Assembly: GCA_905221605.1 (NCBI GenBank)
Contig: CAJNDS010001147.1
Location: 171,512-235,511, forward strand
From: Symbiodinium natans
Lineage: Eukaryota; Sar; Dinophyceae; Suessiales; Symbiodiniaceae
Direction: 5' to 3'
DNA length: 64,000 nt
This document shows positions 40,231 to 52,299 of this stretch, piece after piece; position 1 is the first letter of the stretch, and the number at the start of each line of letters is the position of its first letter. The notes beneath the pieces were generated by a model. The model was not told the origin of the DNA. It saw nothing but the letters and a program-made list of their open reading frames with translations, and searched no databases. A program made the translations under genes and the position numbers.

Positions 40231-42916
40231 TCAGCTAGGGGACATTGGCCTCTGGTCGTCCGGGTGCAACCTATTCCATCGGTCGTAGGCGAACTTAATG
40301 ACTGTTTTCAGCGCGTGGAATTTCGTTGGATTTTGGGCTGTGCCATATTTGCGCTGGCAGCTCTGATATGGGTTGACCCTGTCTTGGCCAGCACCTTGTG
40401 TCGTTGCAGAACTGAATCACGACAAGGTGTTTGGGAAAAAGGGAAAAACGAAAGGATTACATCATTGGAATGCGACAAAATTGACACGGCACTGACAGGG
40501 TAGTTCACCTTGAAGAATTCATTGACGGGGTGGTACTGCGCGTGGAAGGTTCCAGTTATGGCTCCTCCGCCTGGAAGGAGCTCCTTCAAGAAAGCAGGCG
40601 TGAGCCCCCAGAGTCTGTCCATCTCTGCTGCGCGCGCAGCTCTTTCAAGAGCCTCATGCTCTTGATGAGCTTTTTCCTTCGTCTCGCGGTCTCTTGCAGC
40701 CTTCTCGGTGGCCGCCTGATCTTTTTCTGCTTTGCTGCGTTGCTGAGCTGCACGCTCACCTTGAGCGCGACCTTTTTGCTGGAGGATGTCCTCCAAATTC
40801 TCTGCAGCTGCCTTGATTTGATCTTTGAAGCACTCTTTGTTTTCGGGATCCAAATGAGCAACGTGCTCAAGCAGCTCCACATCCGTACTCTGCGTCTTTC
40901 TTTGCCGACACAGCCTCTCAATAATTTGTTGCTTCTCCTCCTCCGAAGAATCTGCAAAGTAGTGTTCCACCAATGCCTTGACGTAGTCCCTCTTCACAGG
41001 TCGCTTTCCCTTCCCAGTGCCCACGATTCGGAGTTTGAACTCTCGGCAAATCAACTTCAGGTCATCCACCTTTATCGTGATGCCATCTTTCAAAGCACCC
41101 TTGACGAGATCCATGTGCTCTGTGACTAACAGTCCAGCGCCACTGGAGGCAAGCTCGATTGGCACACAGGCCGGCGGTAGAAGTTTCACACTGACACGCT
41201 TCCATTGGCTGTTGACTAGGTCGCCATTGAAAAGGAAGTCCGGCTGTCGCGTCGAAGACGGGTCCAGGAGCAAGTACACCTGTCAGGACTACACAACACT
41301 ACTCGGAAGCAGCAAATAAAAGCAGCAGCGCTCATTCAACATATTTCAACGTCACGCTGCCTGCCCTCGCAGGATCGAACATTTAAGCCGGCATGCCATT
41401 GCTGCGAACTGCCGCACACCGAGTGAGAGCATGTACTGATCAGCCACGCTCTGCCAGAACACGCCGCCCTGCGTGAAGAAGATGCCTCCGGCAGTAGATT
41501 CATGCATGTGACGCAACAAACGAATGAAGCGCACTCGGTTGCATATTCACAAAAAAAACAATGCCCACAATGATTGCAGCTTCACAGTCAGTCCTCTCCA
41601 CATGAGCCCGACCTTCTGGAAGTTTGTCGGTTCGCCATGCATCAGGTAGGCCATGGCTGCTACACTTTTCTGGTGCGACAGTGGCCCAGAAGTTCGCCAC
41701 TTCCTCTTAGAAACTTCATGCGTGTTCTGCGGCAAACCTCGGGCGTCAGCGTCATCAGCCGGATGTGATTCAGGGACACGAGTGTTCTTGGCATTCATGC
41801 ATCTTGCAAACTGGATTGCCAGCTCTGGTTGCAGATTTGGATGGAAGCGGTTCCAGTCCTCCTTTGTGGCCCGAATGTGCGGCACGCCCCCAGTTGTGGC
41901 ATACTTAGAGCTCTGCGCGTACATCCAAACCGCATGTTGTGACAGTTTCTGGTTCTTGCTGCATCGCCGAGAGACATCTTGCAGAAAGCCGAAAGTGGAT
42001 TCCAGCACATCCTTCGTTGTCACGCTTCCAGCATACAGCTCCACCGCAACCCTCCGCGTCTCTTCAGAGTGCGGATCAAAGTGTGTCTGCCGCAAAGACA
42101 TGACGACCTCTGCCGCCAATGGTTGCCGGTGCCACGCAAGTGCGTCCAGCACTTTCTGTAAATCCGTATTTCCATCATGCTCTGGCCGCTTGGCAGCTAG
42201 AAGTGCATCAACCATCTTCTTCAGCAAAGCCATTGCATCCTCACGAACCTTTCGGTTTCGGCTGGCAAGCGGCGCAATCGCATGAGGCAAGGAGTATCGG
42301 AACATGACCTGTGACCAAGCCACATTGCTTGCCAGCGCAACAGAAAAATCGTAGACTGTCTGAAGCATCTGCCCCTCCGCTGCTAGCCACTCGTGGTCCT
42401 CTTCTTCGGCAGCCTCTTCCCCAAGTCGTTGCGTGAGTCCCATTCGGAGCAACAAGCTGCTGCTGTGGATCTTCTCCAGGATTTCCCCACAGGTGCTCCA
42501 CCAAGAACCCTCCCCCGCCTGCGCACGTTGAATTGCAAACGCCAGCTGGTTGTCCTTCTGCATTTTCAAGCCCGACTGATACATGGCAACCAGAGGCTGC
42601 GACACCTCCGTGATGCAGATTGCATCGATCTGCAATCTGCGGTCGCTGATCAGGTCGAAGTACATACGCACAGGGCCTGCGGCAGTTTTAACTTAACACG
42701 ACGGACGCGTTACACTGTGCTTGCTGGGACATGTTGGGACTCTTTGTCTGCGCCTCGTCCGGAGTAGGCTTTGTACAGCTCGCTGCGTGTGATCTTCTCC
42801 CGTCCGGGTTGCTCTTCTGCCTCATCATCTTGTTCTTGTTCTTCTGCTTCTTCTGGCGGCTGCTCGGCATCTTCAAGATCCTCCTCACCGGCTTCATCAT
42901 TGTCAACATGCCGGTC
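40231..42916 (-). CDS. Five-exon gene, SAP-like domain and coiled coil (gene 5)
   Basis: Exons 42754-42916, 41594-42676, 41361-41533, 40509-41279 and 40231-40293 (minus strand) join in phase to give at least 750 codons and a TGA stop. Introns: 77 nt GC-AG, 60 nt GA-AG, 81 nt GC-AG and 215 nt GT-AG. The first exon is highly acidic (EQEQDDEAEEQP). The large exon is helical with no known domain. The fourth contains a SAP-like segment (IKVDDLKLICREFKLRI, then KALVEHYF), suggesting DNA binding, and a long Ala/Glu/Lys/Arg coiled coil (about EDILQQKGRAQGERAAQQ onward). The last ends FAYDRWNRLHPDDQRPMSPS. The true 5' end is not located and more exons probably exist upstream. Function unknown. Confidence 0.7.
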
Positions 42917-42929
42917 CTGGCGTCAGTGA

Positions 42930-43120
42930 TGTGCGCAGCCGCCACGCAGCAAACGCAGGAAAACAGGCACCCCACCCCTTGGACACGTTCTTGCACAACT
43001 TCGAACCCCGAACCCGACGCCCCAAAGTCTAGAGCACACAGTATAATCCAGAACTTACAGCCCGAAACCCTACAAACCGCACACCGTACACCCTTTAAGG
43101 CCCCATCCTACGAGCCTAAC
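42930..43120. other. Degenerate telomeric-like spacer
   Basis: Contains CCCGAACCCGA-type text and part of an unassigned intron or intergenic region between genes 4 and 5. Confidence 0.4.
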
Positions 43121-43127
43121 AATTGGG

Positions 43128-44182
43128 TCAGGGCAAGGAATCCTCCTGCTCCAACATGGCTGCGCCGGCCACTTCGCAGATCGTCCACTCCTTGATGAGT
43201 TGCCTGAAGGCCGCCGTCATCCCAAACCACATCTTGTTCTTTACCTGGGATGGGGTTTCGTCGGGAGGGAATTCAAATTTACAAGAGTGAAGCTGTTGGC
43301 GTTGGGATTGGGGACCTAGGGATTGCATGGCTCGCTGTCTGCGTGACAAGTCAGTCTGGCACTTTGCATTCTTGCATTCTTTTTCCACACGCAAGAGGCT
43401 GGCTTCAATCACGGGAGCACGGGGCCCAACGGCGGGACTCTGCGCGAAGGTCGGAGAGGAGTCGGCGGCGGGTTCATCGGCAGTCCGGTAGCCGGGGTCG
43501 TAATTGGCGTGGGAGGTGGTGGGCCGCCCGCCTGCATTGGCGGTCTGCCCCCTGTGCCCGCAAGTGGCCCTGGCAGCATTCCAGCCGGCACTCCATACAC
43601 AACGCCAATTGGGCCCCAGTTGGCAGGCCCGGGAGGCGGGGGTGGTCCAAATGGCGGCTGAGTATTGCCAATAAATGGCGGGTTGGCAGCCGGCATTGGT
43701 GGTGGCACACAGCCGATCGCGGGCGTCCGCTCACTCGAGCTGCTGGACTCACTGGAACTCATGCTTTCCTGCTTGTCTGTGGCAGGCCTCTTCAGTGCTG
43801 CGCTGCCCGGCTTCTTGAGCACTGCGGAAGGCTTCTTCAGGGACTGCTTTTTCACCGCTGCGGCTGGTTTCTTCTTGACTGCAGCAGGCTTCTTCGACGA
43901 CTTCTGCTGCTGCGCTGCCACCGCCTTGGTGTGCTGAAGCGCCGCAGGCTTCTTCCGCATGGCGTATGAATCTAGCGACCAGGCCTCTACAGATGCATGG
44001 GGTAACCTGAGAGCCGCAGTGTGCGACAAAATAACCCATGCAAAGCGCTTGCCGCGTGTGTGCGTCACTTTGACGAGGAAGACTGCCAGCAACTGCCCGG
44101 GCAAAGGCCAAGGCGCGAGGGTGCCGTTTTTGTTTTTGACTCGGAAGTATGAGTCTTGCTTTCGATGCTGAAATGAGACCAC
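43128..44182 (-). CDS. KKPA-repeat and proline-rich protein gene (gene 4)
   Basis: Minus-strand coding over about 44170-43409 has an N-terminal segment (SYFRVKNKNGTLAPWPLPGQ), lysine/alanine/proline repeats (KKPAAVKKKPAAAVKK), a Ser run and a long proline/glycine tract (PPFGPPPPPGPANWGP). A second coding block ends at the stop 43128 (VKNKMWFGMTAAFRQLIKEW). They are in different frames, so at least one intron lies near 43250-43420. KKPA tails resemble basic nucleic-acid-binding tails; otherwise unknown. A methionine at 43960 (MRKKPAAL) is an alternative start. Confidence 0.5.
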
Positions 44183-44224
44183 TAGAGTCTAGAGAGGGTC
44201 TGAGATGTTCGGCTCAGAGCTTAA

Positions 44225-44400
44225 AAAAATATCCCCTAAACCCTAAACCTTACAACCCTAAACCCTACACCCTGAACCCGTAACCCTAACACTAAACCCT
44301 AAACCCTAAGCCCTAAGCCCCAAAACCCTGCACACCCTAAAACCCCTAAATGCCCTAAAGTCCTTGACCCTTAACCCTTAATCCCTAAACCCTCAGCAGC
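44225..44400 (-). repeat. Degenerate telomeric repeat inside the 16-kb element
   Basis: CCCTAAA with many variants; one of only two sizeable telomeric patches between 39 and 55.5 kb. Confidence 0.8.
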
Positions 44401-45120
44401 TATGACAAACCTCCTCACGCAGCGGGGTCGGAATTCTTGGCCGTGCTGTCCTGGGAGCGCATGCAAAAAAATGATCAGACGGCGTACATTGGCTGCTGCA
44501 CATCAACTGTTCCAGAACACAGCTAATTTCAGACGCAGTCGCAGATTGCAGCGGCGAGGAACGCTGCTTGCGAGCCTTCTTGCATGGGCGTGGAGGGGTC
44601 GCCGGCGGCCCGCGCTTGATCTTGGATTCCGGGGTTACCTGAGGGGTCTCCTGCGTTTGAACTCTGCAAGCTGCAACTGTGTGTAAGAAAATACGTAGCC
44701 ACCTACAAATTCACCAGCAGTTCCTGTCCTGTCGCTTCTTGCTCTTTGCAGGCAACGTCTTCTCCGGCGTCTGCAACTGAAGCTTCTTGAGGGCAGAGGA
44801 CAAGCCAGGGGAAGCCTCAAGACACCCAAATCGTGACACCCCCTAAATGCAGCGTGCAAACACGCAATTGTGACCGTGACACGGACGCTCTGTATACCTA
44901 GTTAGTTCCCAAAAATGACGCCTGGCTGGACTGCGGTGATGCGGTTGCAGGGCTGATCCCCGGAGCGCGTCTCTTGTTGGTCTTCTTGTCGGGCGTGACA
45001 CAGGCCATGGCTTGTGTGTTGACGGAACAGGCCCCAACAGCAAACTTGAGCTGGAGGTAACAGGAGCACTCATGCGGCAGCAAATGAATCAACAACAATC
45101 GAGGCGCTTCAGGAAGTCGG
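44401..45120. other. Unassigned stretch
   Basis: Open frames on both strands are short and overlapping. It may contain 3' exons or untranslated sequence of gene 3 on the minus strand. Confidence 0.3.
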
Positions 45121-45167
45121 AGGAAACAACCCTAAAACCTCATTGGGTCACGTTTAAGGGTTTGGGG

Positions 45168-45758
45168 CTACGTTGCTTGTGAACACACTGGCTCGGGCGC
45201 AAACACTCTGTCAGTAGATCTCATAAGAATTGAATTCTGTCGAGATGCGAAGAGGCCACGGCGGGTAAGAGACGGAGAATTCATCCAGTCCTCGAAAGTC
45301 GGCACAGCGCGCTCATCGGGGTCAAGATGGTAGTTGCGATCAAAGGCCAGCAGCTCTGCTTTTTCCTCGAAGAACGCCTCGTCCTGCCGCATCAGGTAGT
45401 GTTCCGTCACTTCCCCTTGGCTTTCTTCTGGCTGGCTCTTAGGACTGTTCGGGATTTTTTTCAAACACAAAAAGGAGGCTAAAAGTTAAACTTTTGGGGG
45501 GGTTCAAAAGTCAGCCAGGTCTCGCCTTGTGAAGAATCTATCCCCGTTTTGAAAAGATCCATGAGGGTGATTGCAAAGGATCGTCAATTTCAAGATAGAC
45601 GAGTCCAAACCGGTCTGTTTGGCTGCCCTCTTGTAGCTGTTCCACCAGGGGTGGGCCATCTCGGGTTCCATCATGCCCCGGATGGCCCCCACCTCTAGCA
45701 GAAAGTTCCACGCCTTACCCTGAACCCCCTCCTCATCCTCCACCTCAACTGCTCGCAA
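45168..45758 (-). CDS. Two exon-like blocks of an unknown protein (gene 3)
   Basis: Minus strand: 45758-45504 (includes EVGAIRGMMEPEMAHPWWNS) and 45470-45168 (includes MRQDEAFFEEKAELLAFDRN and ERAVPTFEDWMNSPSLTRRG). Both look protein-like and are in different frames, so an intron is expected between about 45600 and 45440. No domain. Confidence 0.45.
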
Positions 45759-46227
45759 TCTTTTGGGTTGTCAGAACTGCAAGCTTAAACGAGGGTGGCG
45801 GGTAAAATTATGGCAGCTGACTGCGTCGAGGCTCAGCCCGGATCATCTTGCGCTCGAGCGCCGGCTGAAGGGTTACAGTGGCGGGGTCTGCCAGCAGGTC
45901 CGGAGGGTTGTGCACGACAAAGCTGTCCAAACCTTGGCCAGTCATCATCACCAGATTGTGGTGGATCGTCTGGACGACAGCCTTGGAATTATGGTCACAA
46001 CAAACAGGAGGAAGGACAACAATGAGAACGCAGTCGATGCAACCTCACATCTCAGGCAACAACGAAGAAGGCGTTGCAGTCTTTGCTCGTGAGCTTGGGC
46101 CTGCGGCCGTTTTTTTTTGCAGCTTCAGAGTTACTTCTCTTGCAGACAGCCACGATGCCTCCAGCGGCTGGACCCGTTCAAAGTTTCGGTGATGATTTTC
46201 GGCACGACCTCACGACGCGCCGGGGAG

Positions 46228-46262
46228 GAGGCGGGGGGGGGGGGGGGGGGGGGGGGGAGGAG
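46228..46262 (+). repeat. Poly-G run
   Basis: A nearly uninterrupted run of about 28 G. Confidence 0.95.
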
Positions 46263-46494
46263 AAACTGAAAGCAATGCTGCTGAGCGTTTGCCCTTTTTT
46301 CCGTTCAGTACCCACGCCAACACAGCAGTGCGACGGAGGAAGCTACCTGGGGCAAATTAGAAGCCACATGATTTCTGTATTGCAGCAAGACTGATGTGAC
46401 ACAGCTCTCGACAAGAATGGCCCCTGGAAAGTCGCACCGTGCGATGTTGAGTGTTGCAGGACACCAATGGGCAGGCTCGCAGGGCGGCTTGGAG

Positions 46495-47310
46495 CTTTTT
46501 GAAGCTGTTTTGGGTTTGTTTTGGAGGTTTTGGGGCTTGTTTTGAAGCTATTTTGAAGCTATTTTGGGGTTGTTTTTGGGGCCCGGGCTTATTTTGATGC
46601 TATTTTGAAGCTATTTTTAGGGCCCGGGGCTTATTTTGAAGCTATTTTGAAGCTATTTTGGTGTTATTTTTGGGGCCCGGGGCTTATTTTGAAGCTATTT
46701 TGGGGCTATTTTGAAGCTATTTTGGGGCTATTTTGAAGCTGTTTAGAAGCTAGTTTGTGGTTTTTTTTGGCTTTGAAGCCATTTTGAAGCTATTTTTAGG
46801 GCCCGGGGCTTATTTTGAAGCTATTTTGAAGCTATTTTGGTGTTATTTTTGGGGCCCGGGGCTTATTTTGAAGCTATTTTGGGGCTATTTTGAAGCTATT
46901 TTGGGGCTATTTTGAAGCTGTTTAGAAGCTATTTTGTGGTTTTTTTGGCTTTGAAGCCATTTTGAAGCTATTTTTAGGGCCCGGGGCTTATTTTGAAGCT
47001 ATTTTGAAGCTATTTTGGTGTTATTTTTGGGGCCCGGGGCTTATTTTGAAGCTATTTTGGAGCTATTTTGAAGCTATTTTGGGGCTATTTTGAAGCTGTT
47101 TAGAAGCTATTTTGTGGTTTTTTTTGCTTTGAAGCCATTTTGAAGCTATTTTTAGGGCCCGGGGCTTATTTTGAAGCTATTTTGGAGCTATTTTGAAGCT
47201 ATTTATGGGGGTATTTTTGGGGCCTGGGGCTATTTTAAGCTAATTGGGGGCTATTTCTGGGGCCTGGGGGCTTGTTTTCAAGCTATGTTGAGGCTATTGG
47301 GGGGGGGGGG
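46495..47310. repeat. 178-bp higher-order satellite
   Basis: A landmark TTTTTAGGGCCCGG has its A at 46619, 46798, 46976 and 47154, giving periods of 179, 178 and 178. Each unit is built of TTTTGAAGCTATTTTGGGGC-like subunits of about 16-17 bp. The array lies between genes 2 and 3. Confidence 0.9.
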
Positions 47311-47421
47311 CTGCTTTGGCGGCCTGAGAATTTTGGGGCTGTTTGCCGGGTTTGCTTTGCCCAATGGCGTCAGCCATCAAAATTAGTGCGGAGCGCGCGC
47401 AGCTCTCACACGAACACCCAT

Positions 47422-49657
47422 TCAGAGTGCTGATTCCTTGCCCGCGACACCATCAATCGACTCCTCATCGGATGGAATTGGCACTTCTGGTGGAGGGGCC
47501 GGCACGTCTTCGGGCCCCTTGTACTCCTGGTCGTCGTCCTTGTCCTTGATCGGGGCCAACGCCGTTGAGGTCCTGGGACCAGTATGCGAGGGCGGCTGTT
47601 TAGACTTTGGACATTGTTTCATAGGGCACATGCATGATGCGGCGCAGGTCCTCTCGTCGGGGGGGCCTTCCACCGGTATGTCTTCGGCACGGCTGGACAT
47701 GATCACCTGGTTAACGGGCCTGATCTTTCCTGCCTTTCCCTGTCCTGACTCTGTCGTCAAGACCCATTCCGGCTTGCCTGGCGAGATCTCTTGCTTGCAA
47801 ACCATCCAGTCAGTGACCTTGTTGGTCGGAAGCTCCAAGCGCTTGCCGACAGCCGGCACCACAAGCATCTGAACGCCGTCCTCGAGGACGCAGATATGGG
47901 GGTCGTCCTCTAGATCGGAACCAAGATCTGGACTTGGAGAATTCTCATCGAACAGGGAGTCTGCGGCGTCGTTCGCCCCTTCGTCGGTGTTCGTCCTTGC
48001 CTGCGCGACACAGGTTTAATATTTAACGTCGAGGCAGGTTCCCACGAAAAAAACACGCAAGGGCATGACGCAGTTTGGCCTTCTTCGCATCCGCCTTGGG
48101 CTTGGCACCCGCGAAACGCTTGCCGCCCTGCATGCCAGGCAAGGGTTTGGGCACCGCAGAGACGTTCCTTAGCTTGGGACGTGGAAGCGGCTTCGCATCC
48201 TCAGGCTCCTTCTTCGGGCCCTCCGTGGACCTTGATTTCATTGTTGGCTTGATGTTTCGCGGCCCAGTCCTTTCCTGGAGGGCATCCAACTTCCGCTGGA
48301 TCTCCTGAAACAACGAGGGTGATTTGCATTATTGTTGCTCCCTTCCCCCTACCTAGAACCACGAGCTCATGAAAGTTCTGTCCAGAGACTTGCCACACTC
48401 ATTCATGATCTGCCAGCAAGTGTTGTCGTCGAGATGGGGGCCCGTGATGACATCGCCTTCAAACGAGTTTGTGCGGATGCTTGACCCCTCCATGTAGTCC
48501 AGGTCCACAGACACCTTTGTGAGGACATGGGTGAGGGTGCTCACGTCGTCCTTCGGGAAGTGCTGGAGCTTGTACCCGACTAACTCTGGATCTAGGTCGT
48601 CTTCGTCCGACTCAGGCGTGCGACGTTCCTTCCATCCTGCCCAGTCAGGCGGCGGCAGAGAATCATTGAGCACATAGTCCGGGAGGTCCGCGGGGCGGCC
48701 GTCCTCCTGTTTCCTTGGAAGGTGCCAGGCAAAGCCGCCAAGCTCATCGTCATCCAAATCCAACTCCTCCTGGTGCCGCACTTGCCATTTGATGTACGCA
48801 TGGCATTGCACTGGCGTCCAGCCTGTCCACTGCACTGGACAACCGCGCTTGACGTACTGTCCCTTGCACGCCTTCTTCACCTCCTCCGGTATGTCCCTCA
48901 GCTGCAGGCCGTGCCCAAGAATGCTGAACACCCCCCAACCCTGGCCTTAAAGCATGTCGCTATGCGCAGGCAAGCGTCGAAACTTTGACGGTGCCCGGCC
49001 CCCAGCCCGTGGCGAACAACAGAAGCCCATAAAGAGGCGTTCGAGTCAATGTGTTGATGATGCCCCTGTGCATGAAGTCCTCGTCGGCATAGCTCAGCCA
49101 GTCCACCAAGTGACAGTCCTGAGAACAAGCGCTAATCAAGCTAAAGCAGACAGAGCAACAGAGCACCCAGCATGCAGCAGAAAAGAAGCAAGGCCCCATT
49201 AATAACAGACAAAGCTCCACGAAATCATTCACGACTTTCTGCGCAGTGTACTTGACCACACTGACGCGACGGCCGGCGCCGCTGCCCTCCGGCTTGTCCT
49301 TGTCAGCCGCTTTGTCACCAGAGTTACGCCTAGCTTTGGTAGGCGGCGGTGCCTTGGTCGTCGCTCCCCTGTTGGGCGGCGGAGCAACACCCACTTGATA
49401 TCCGCCAGGAAACCTCAGTGGTCGGCGTTTTGCATTATCTGTCTTTGGCTGGGACTGCCTCAAGAAAATACTTAATGGAAGACTAGCGACACAAAGGAGT
49501 CGTCCTGCTCCTCACTCTCTGCCAAGATACGCTTCTTCGGTTTCATAGCCACGGCTTTTGAGGGCGCAGGACGAGCGCGCTTCTTGGAGAACCTGTCGTC
49601 CTCCTCCTCAATCTCCTCTGTCTCACGAAAACGTTCACTGGCTCGCTGCTTGCGCAT
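47422..49657 (-). CDS. Multi-exon gene of unknown function (gene 2)
   Basis: The ATG at 49657 (MRKQRASERFRETEEIEEED) lies about 16 nt after a TGTAAG acceptor-like site. Probable exons: 49657 to about 49485; about 49452-49215 (RRPLRFPGGYQVGVAPPPNR); about 49118-48960 (DCHLVDWLSYADEDFMHRGI); about 48921-48390 (QWTGWTPVQCHAYIKWQVRH); about 48308-48023 (EIQRKLDALQERTGPRN); and about 48001 to the stop 47422 (DWMVCKQEISPGKPEWVL, Asp/Glu/Pro-rich tail). Exact joins were not settled for most introns. It is rich in charged and disordered segments with no recognisable domain. It starts about 340 nt after the methyltransferase gene ends, on the same strand. Confidence 0.5.
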
Positions 49658-50000
49658 GGCGGTTGGGTGGAGCTTACAGCAAACACAATACCAGGCTTGA
49701 GACACTGACAATCGAATGACTGAAATGCATGCCAGAGTCATGACAATCGAATGACTGAAATGCCAGAGTCTGAAAACCTCGCAAACCTGCTGCGCTAGGA
49801 GAACGGAGATGATTGTCTGCGCTTTGTTTCAGAATCAGAAGGCGCGGTCAGTTGCCGTGGGCGGCATGCAGTGAAATTTGAACGCAATGTGCTGACTGTA
49901 CTGTATGGCGCAATCATTCTGTCAAAACTGCAGCTAGTCAGTCATTATAATCACAAAGCACTTCTGAACTTAACTTATGCGCCTGAAGACAGCACAAAGA

Positions 50001-51640
50001 CTACCGTGGCTGGCACGCGGCCAACGCGATGATCAGGACGGTGCTGACTGTCCCGAAATGCATGGCGTTGCCAGCCAGGTGAGCTGATTTCTTGATATCC
50101 TTGATGGGAACTACAGGACATCCCATGGCAGCTGCAGTGTCTGCATTTGCAGGGAATCCCATGGACAGTAAAACCTCAGGATGTCAACCATCGCCTGCGC
50201 TGGAAATGCCACAACCTTGTGGAGGCAAGACGCCTCGTGGGAAGCTTCTTGCTCGCGGCCGACCAAATGAGGTACTTGCGTGGGTTGTCACCGAGATGAA
50301 GGACAAGGTTCTTGTTTGAGGACGCCTTGGAGTGGTATTTGCGCTCGTAGAGCGACTGTGCGTAGGCTATTGCGTCCTTCTCCCGATTGGTAAGCAACGA
50401 CAGAAGCCAGGATCTCTTTCCAAACGCCTGGGGAACATCGTTGCAAGGGGGCAGAGTCGAGTTTTTTTCTTTAACTACCAGTGTTTCCTAGCGCATGACA
50501 TGTGCAGCAGAGTCACACCCTTAGCTGTGGTAGGCCACCGCAGTCGTCGAGACCTGGCCAATTCCGCGGCTTCCAGGCTGACCTCCCAGTTTGAGGAGAC
50601 AAGGTAGTCTGAGACCTCAGTGCGCACGTGCTTTTTGATCACTGCCGTCACGCAGTCATACAGGTATTGCACGTCGCAGGTCATGACTGCATTCGTCTTG
50701 TGCACCAGAACAAAATACACGCGATTGCGTGCTGCCCAGAATGACCAGAGTCTTCGGGTTTGCAATACAAAGGGTAGATGTCATAGTGGTTGCCATAGAG
50801 CTTCTGCATCGTACGAAGGCATACCTCCTGCACGCTACTGAGTCACAGGGGCTGCAGTGTCTACCTAACCGTGAACAATCATTATGGGGCTGTTGGGAAA
50901 GGGGTTTTGTCGACCATGTCCCAAACATTCTCCAAGATGAGCAGCGGTGTGCCAAGCTCGACGTGCCGCTTTGCGTGGGAGATGAAAACCTTGTTCGTCA
51001 CCCCCTCGTGGCGCTGACGCCTGCCCGCTTTGCTGTAGTCAGTGCACGGCAGGCCCGCGACTTCGACATCTGCCGCCGCAGCAGACCGTCCAGGCCAGAG
51101 ACCACAGTAAGTGTTGTGGGTGTGGCAGAAAGCGTGTGATGCCAACGCTGCCCCGTCAGCGTGGAGCAACTTCTGGATGAAGCTTCCCTCATCTAGAAAT
51201 CCTTTGTCAAAGAACACATCACAGATATCCCCAAACACATGGGGTGGCTCCCTGCGGATGGATGGGTCCAGTGAGTTGCACCACACTTCATGGTCCCGAA
51301 TCGAATCCCGGCAGGATCGCTTCATTTCCTGGACAAATCTAGAAACCCAAAGACGAGGTAGGGGATGGGGGGGATGGGGAAGTAACATCCTGAACACATT
51401 CAAATCAGCAATTGCGGCAGAGAAACGAAACACGACGTAGGGCAGAAATTCATCGGCCAAGGGAGCTTGCCGCTGTCGTTGACAGTTTTCTGGACAACGG
51501 ACAGGGCCATTTCCGCTGTGTAAACCCCTGTGCAGGATGAAGAAACGCTGCGCCCCCTGCACAAGAAGCTCGCCTGCAGGGCCGGGCAGATGGTAGCAGC
51601 AGACAGTGACATGAGGCAGGTTTTCAAGACACTCAATAGC
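50001..51640 (-). CDS. C5-cytosine DNA methyltransferase, dinoflagellate type, two frameshifts
   Basis: The catalytic core can be followed over four exons: a motif I region SSCTGVYTAEMAL (about 51540-51500); exon 51338-50927 with FGDI, the catalytic motif IV GLPCTDYSKAG (Cys near 51046) and motif VI LLILEN; exon 50827-50517 with motif VIII (ARNRVYFVLVHK); and exon 50427-50001 with HLGDNP, RRRWLT, LLSMGFP and the motif X-like GNAMHF, ending LIIALAACQPR and TAG. Introns 50828-50926 and 50428-50516 are GT-AG and in phase. One base appears missing at about 50735-50737, just before motif VIII, and the frame also shifts near 50183 between RRRWLT and LLSMGFP. It is therefore probably a recent pseudogene, or there are sequence errors. 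The enzyme would transfer methyl groups from S-adenosylmethionine to cytosine in DNA. Retrotransposon-borne methyltransferases are known in dinoflagellates; no reverse transcriptase is seen here. Confidence 0.75.
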
Positions 51641-51699
51641 TAGGCCTCCACGTCTTGGGAAGACAGATGTCGTTGCAGTTCTGACCACGCAATCTGTAT

Positions 51700-52230
51700 G
51701 CAGCGGGCTGCCCGTTGCAAGTTGGAATTGTCGGTCAAGATCTCCTGCGCAGGAACAGATAGGTGCGGCGTGACAACCTCTCTTATGACAACCTCCGTTA
51801 ATTAATTGAACGTGACGGGACAGCGCCCAAGCACTATTTAGTCGTCCTTTAGCGGTTCATTGCTGGAGGAAGACGACTGGGTGAGCACGCATGCATCACT
51901 ATCTGCTTCGCTGAGCAGGGTAAAAGATGCCCCGCTACCCTGATCCATGGCTGCCAAAAGGGCGCCCTGACCCTAAATGCGAACTGCGGAACGCGCGGAG
52001 ATCAGAGCAAGAAAAAACCAATGTCATCAGTGAATCGGAACAGCAGGCATCACTATCACTGTCTGAGTCGCGGGCCAGTGGAGGACAGTAAGCTCCACGT
52101 CGGTGTTGAGGGGACCACAAAAAAACCAGTTCGGTCGGCCGCTTTGCAATGGACGAACCATCCATGTACAACTCAGCAGACAGGGTGAGGGAAAAGAGTT
52201 CACCGTTACAGGTTCTTGCGTCTCAGGGCT
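51700..52230. other. Unassigned stretch
   Basis: May hold the methyltransferase 5' exons on the minus strand. No clear domain or start was found. Confidence 0.3.
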
Positions 52231-52299
52231 CAGGATCTGGCGTGTAGCACCCGAGCAGTAGACAGCATCTCGCGAGCTTTGGCCCAAGATACGAACTTA

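Noticed and set aside
45763-46394. Overlapping plus-strand ORFs of about 75-109 codons
   Set aside because: Mutually overlapping, no splice logic, opposite to the gene direction of the region.
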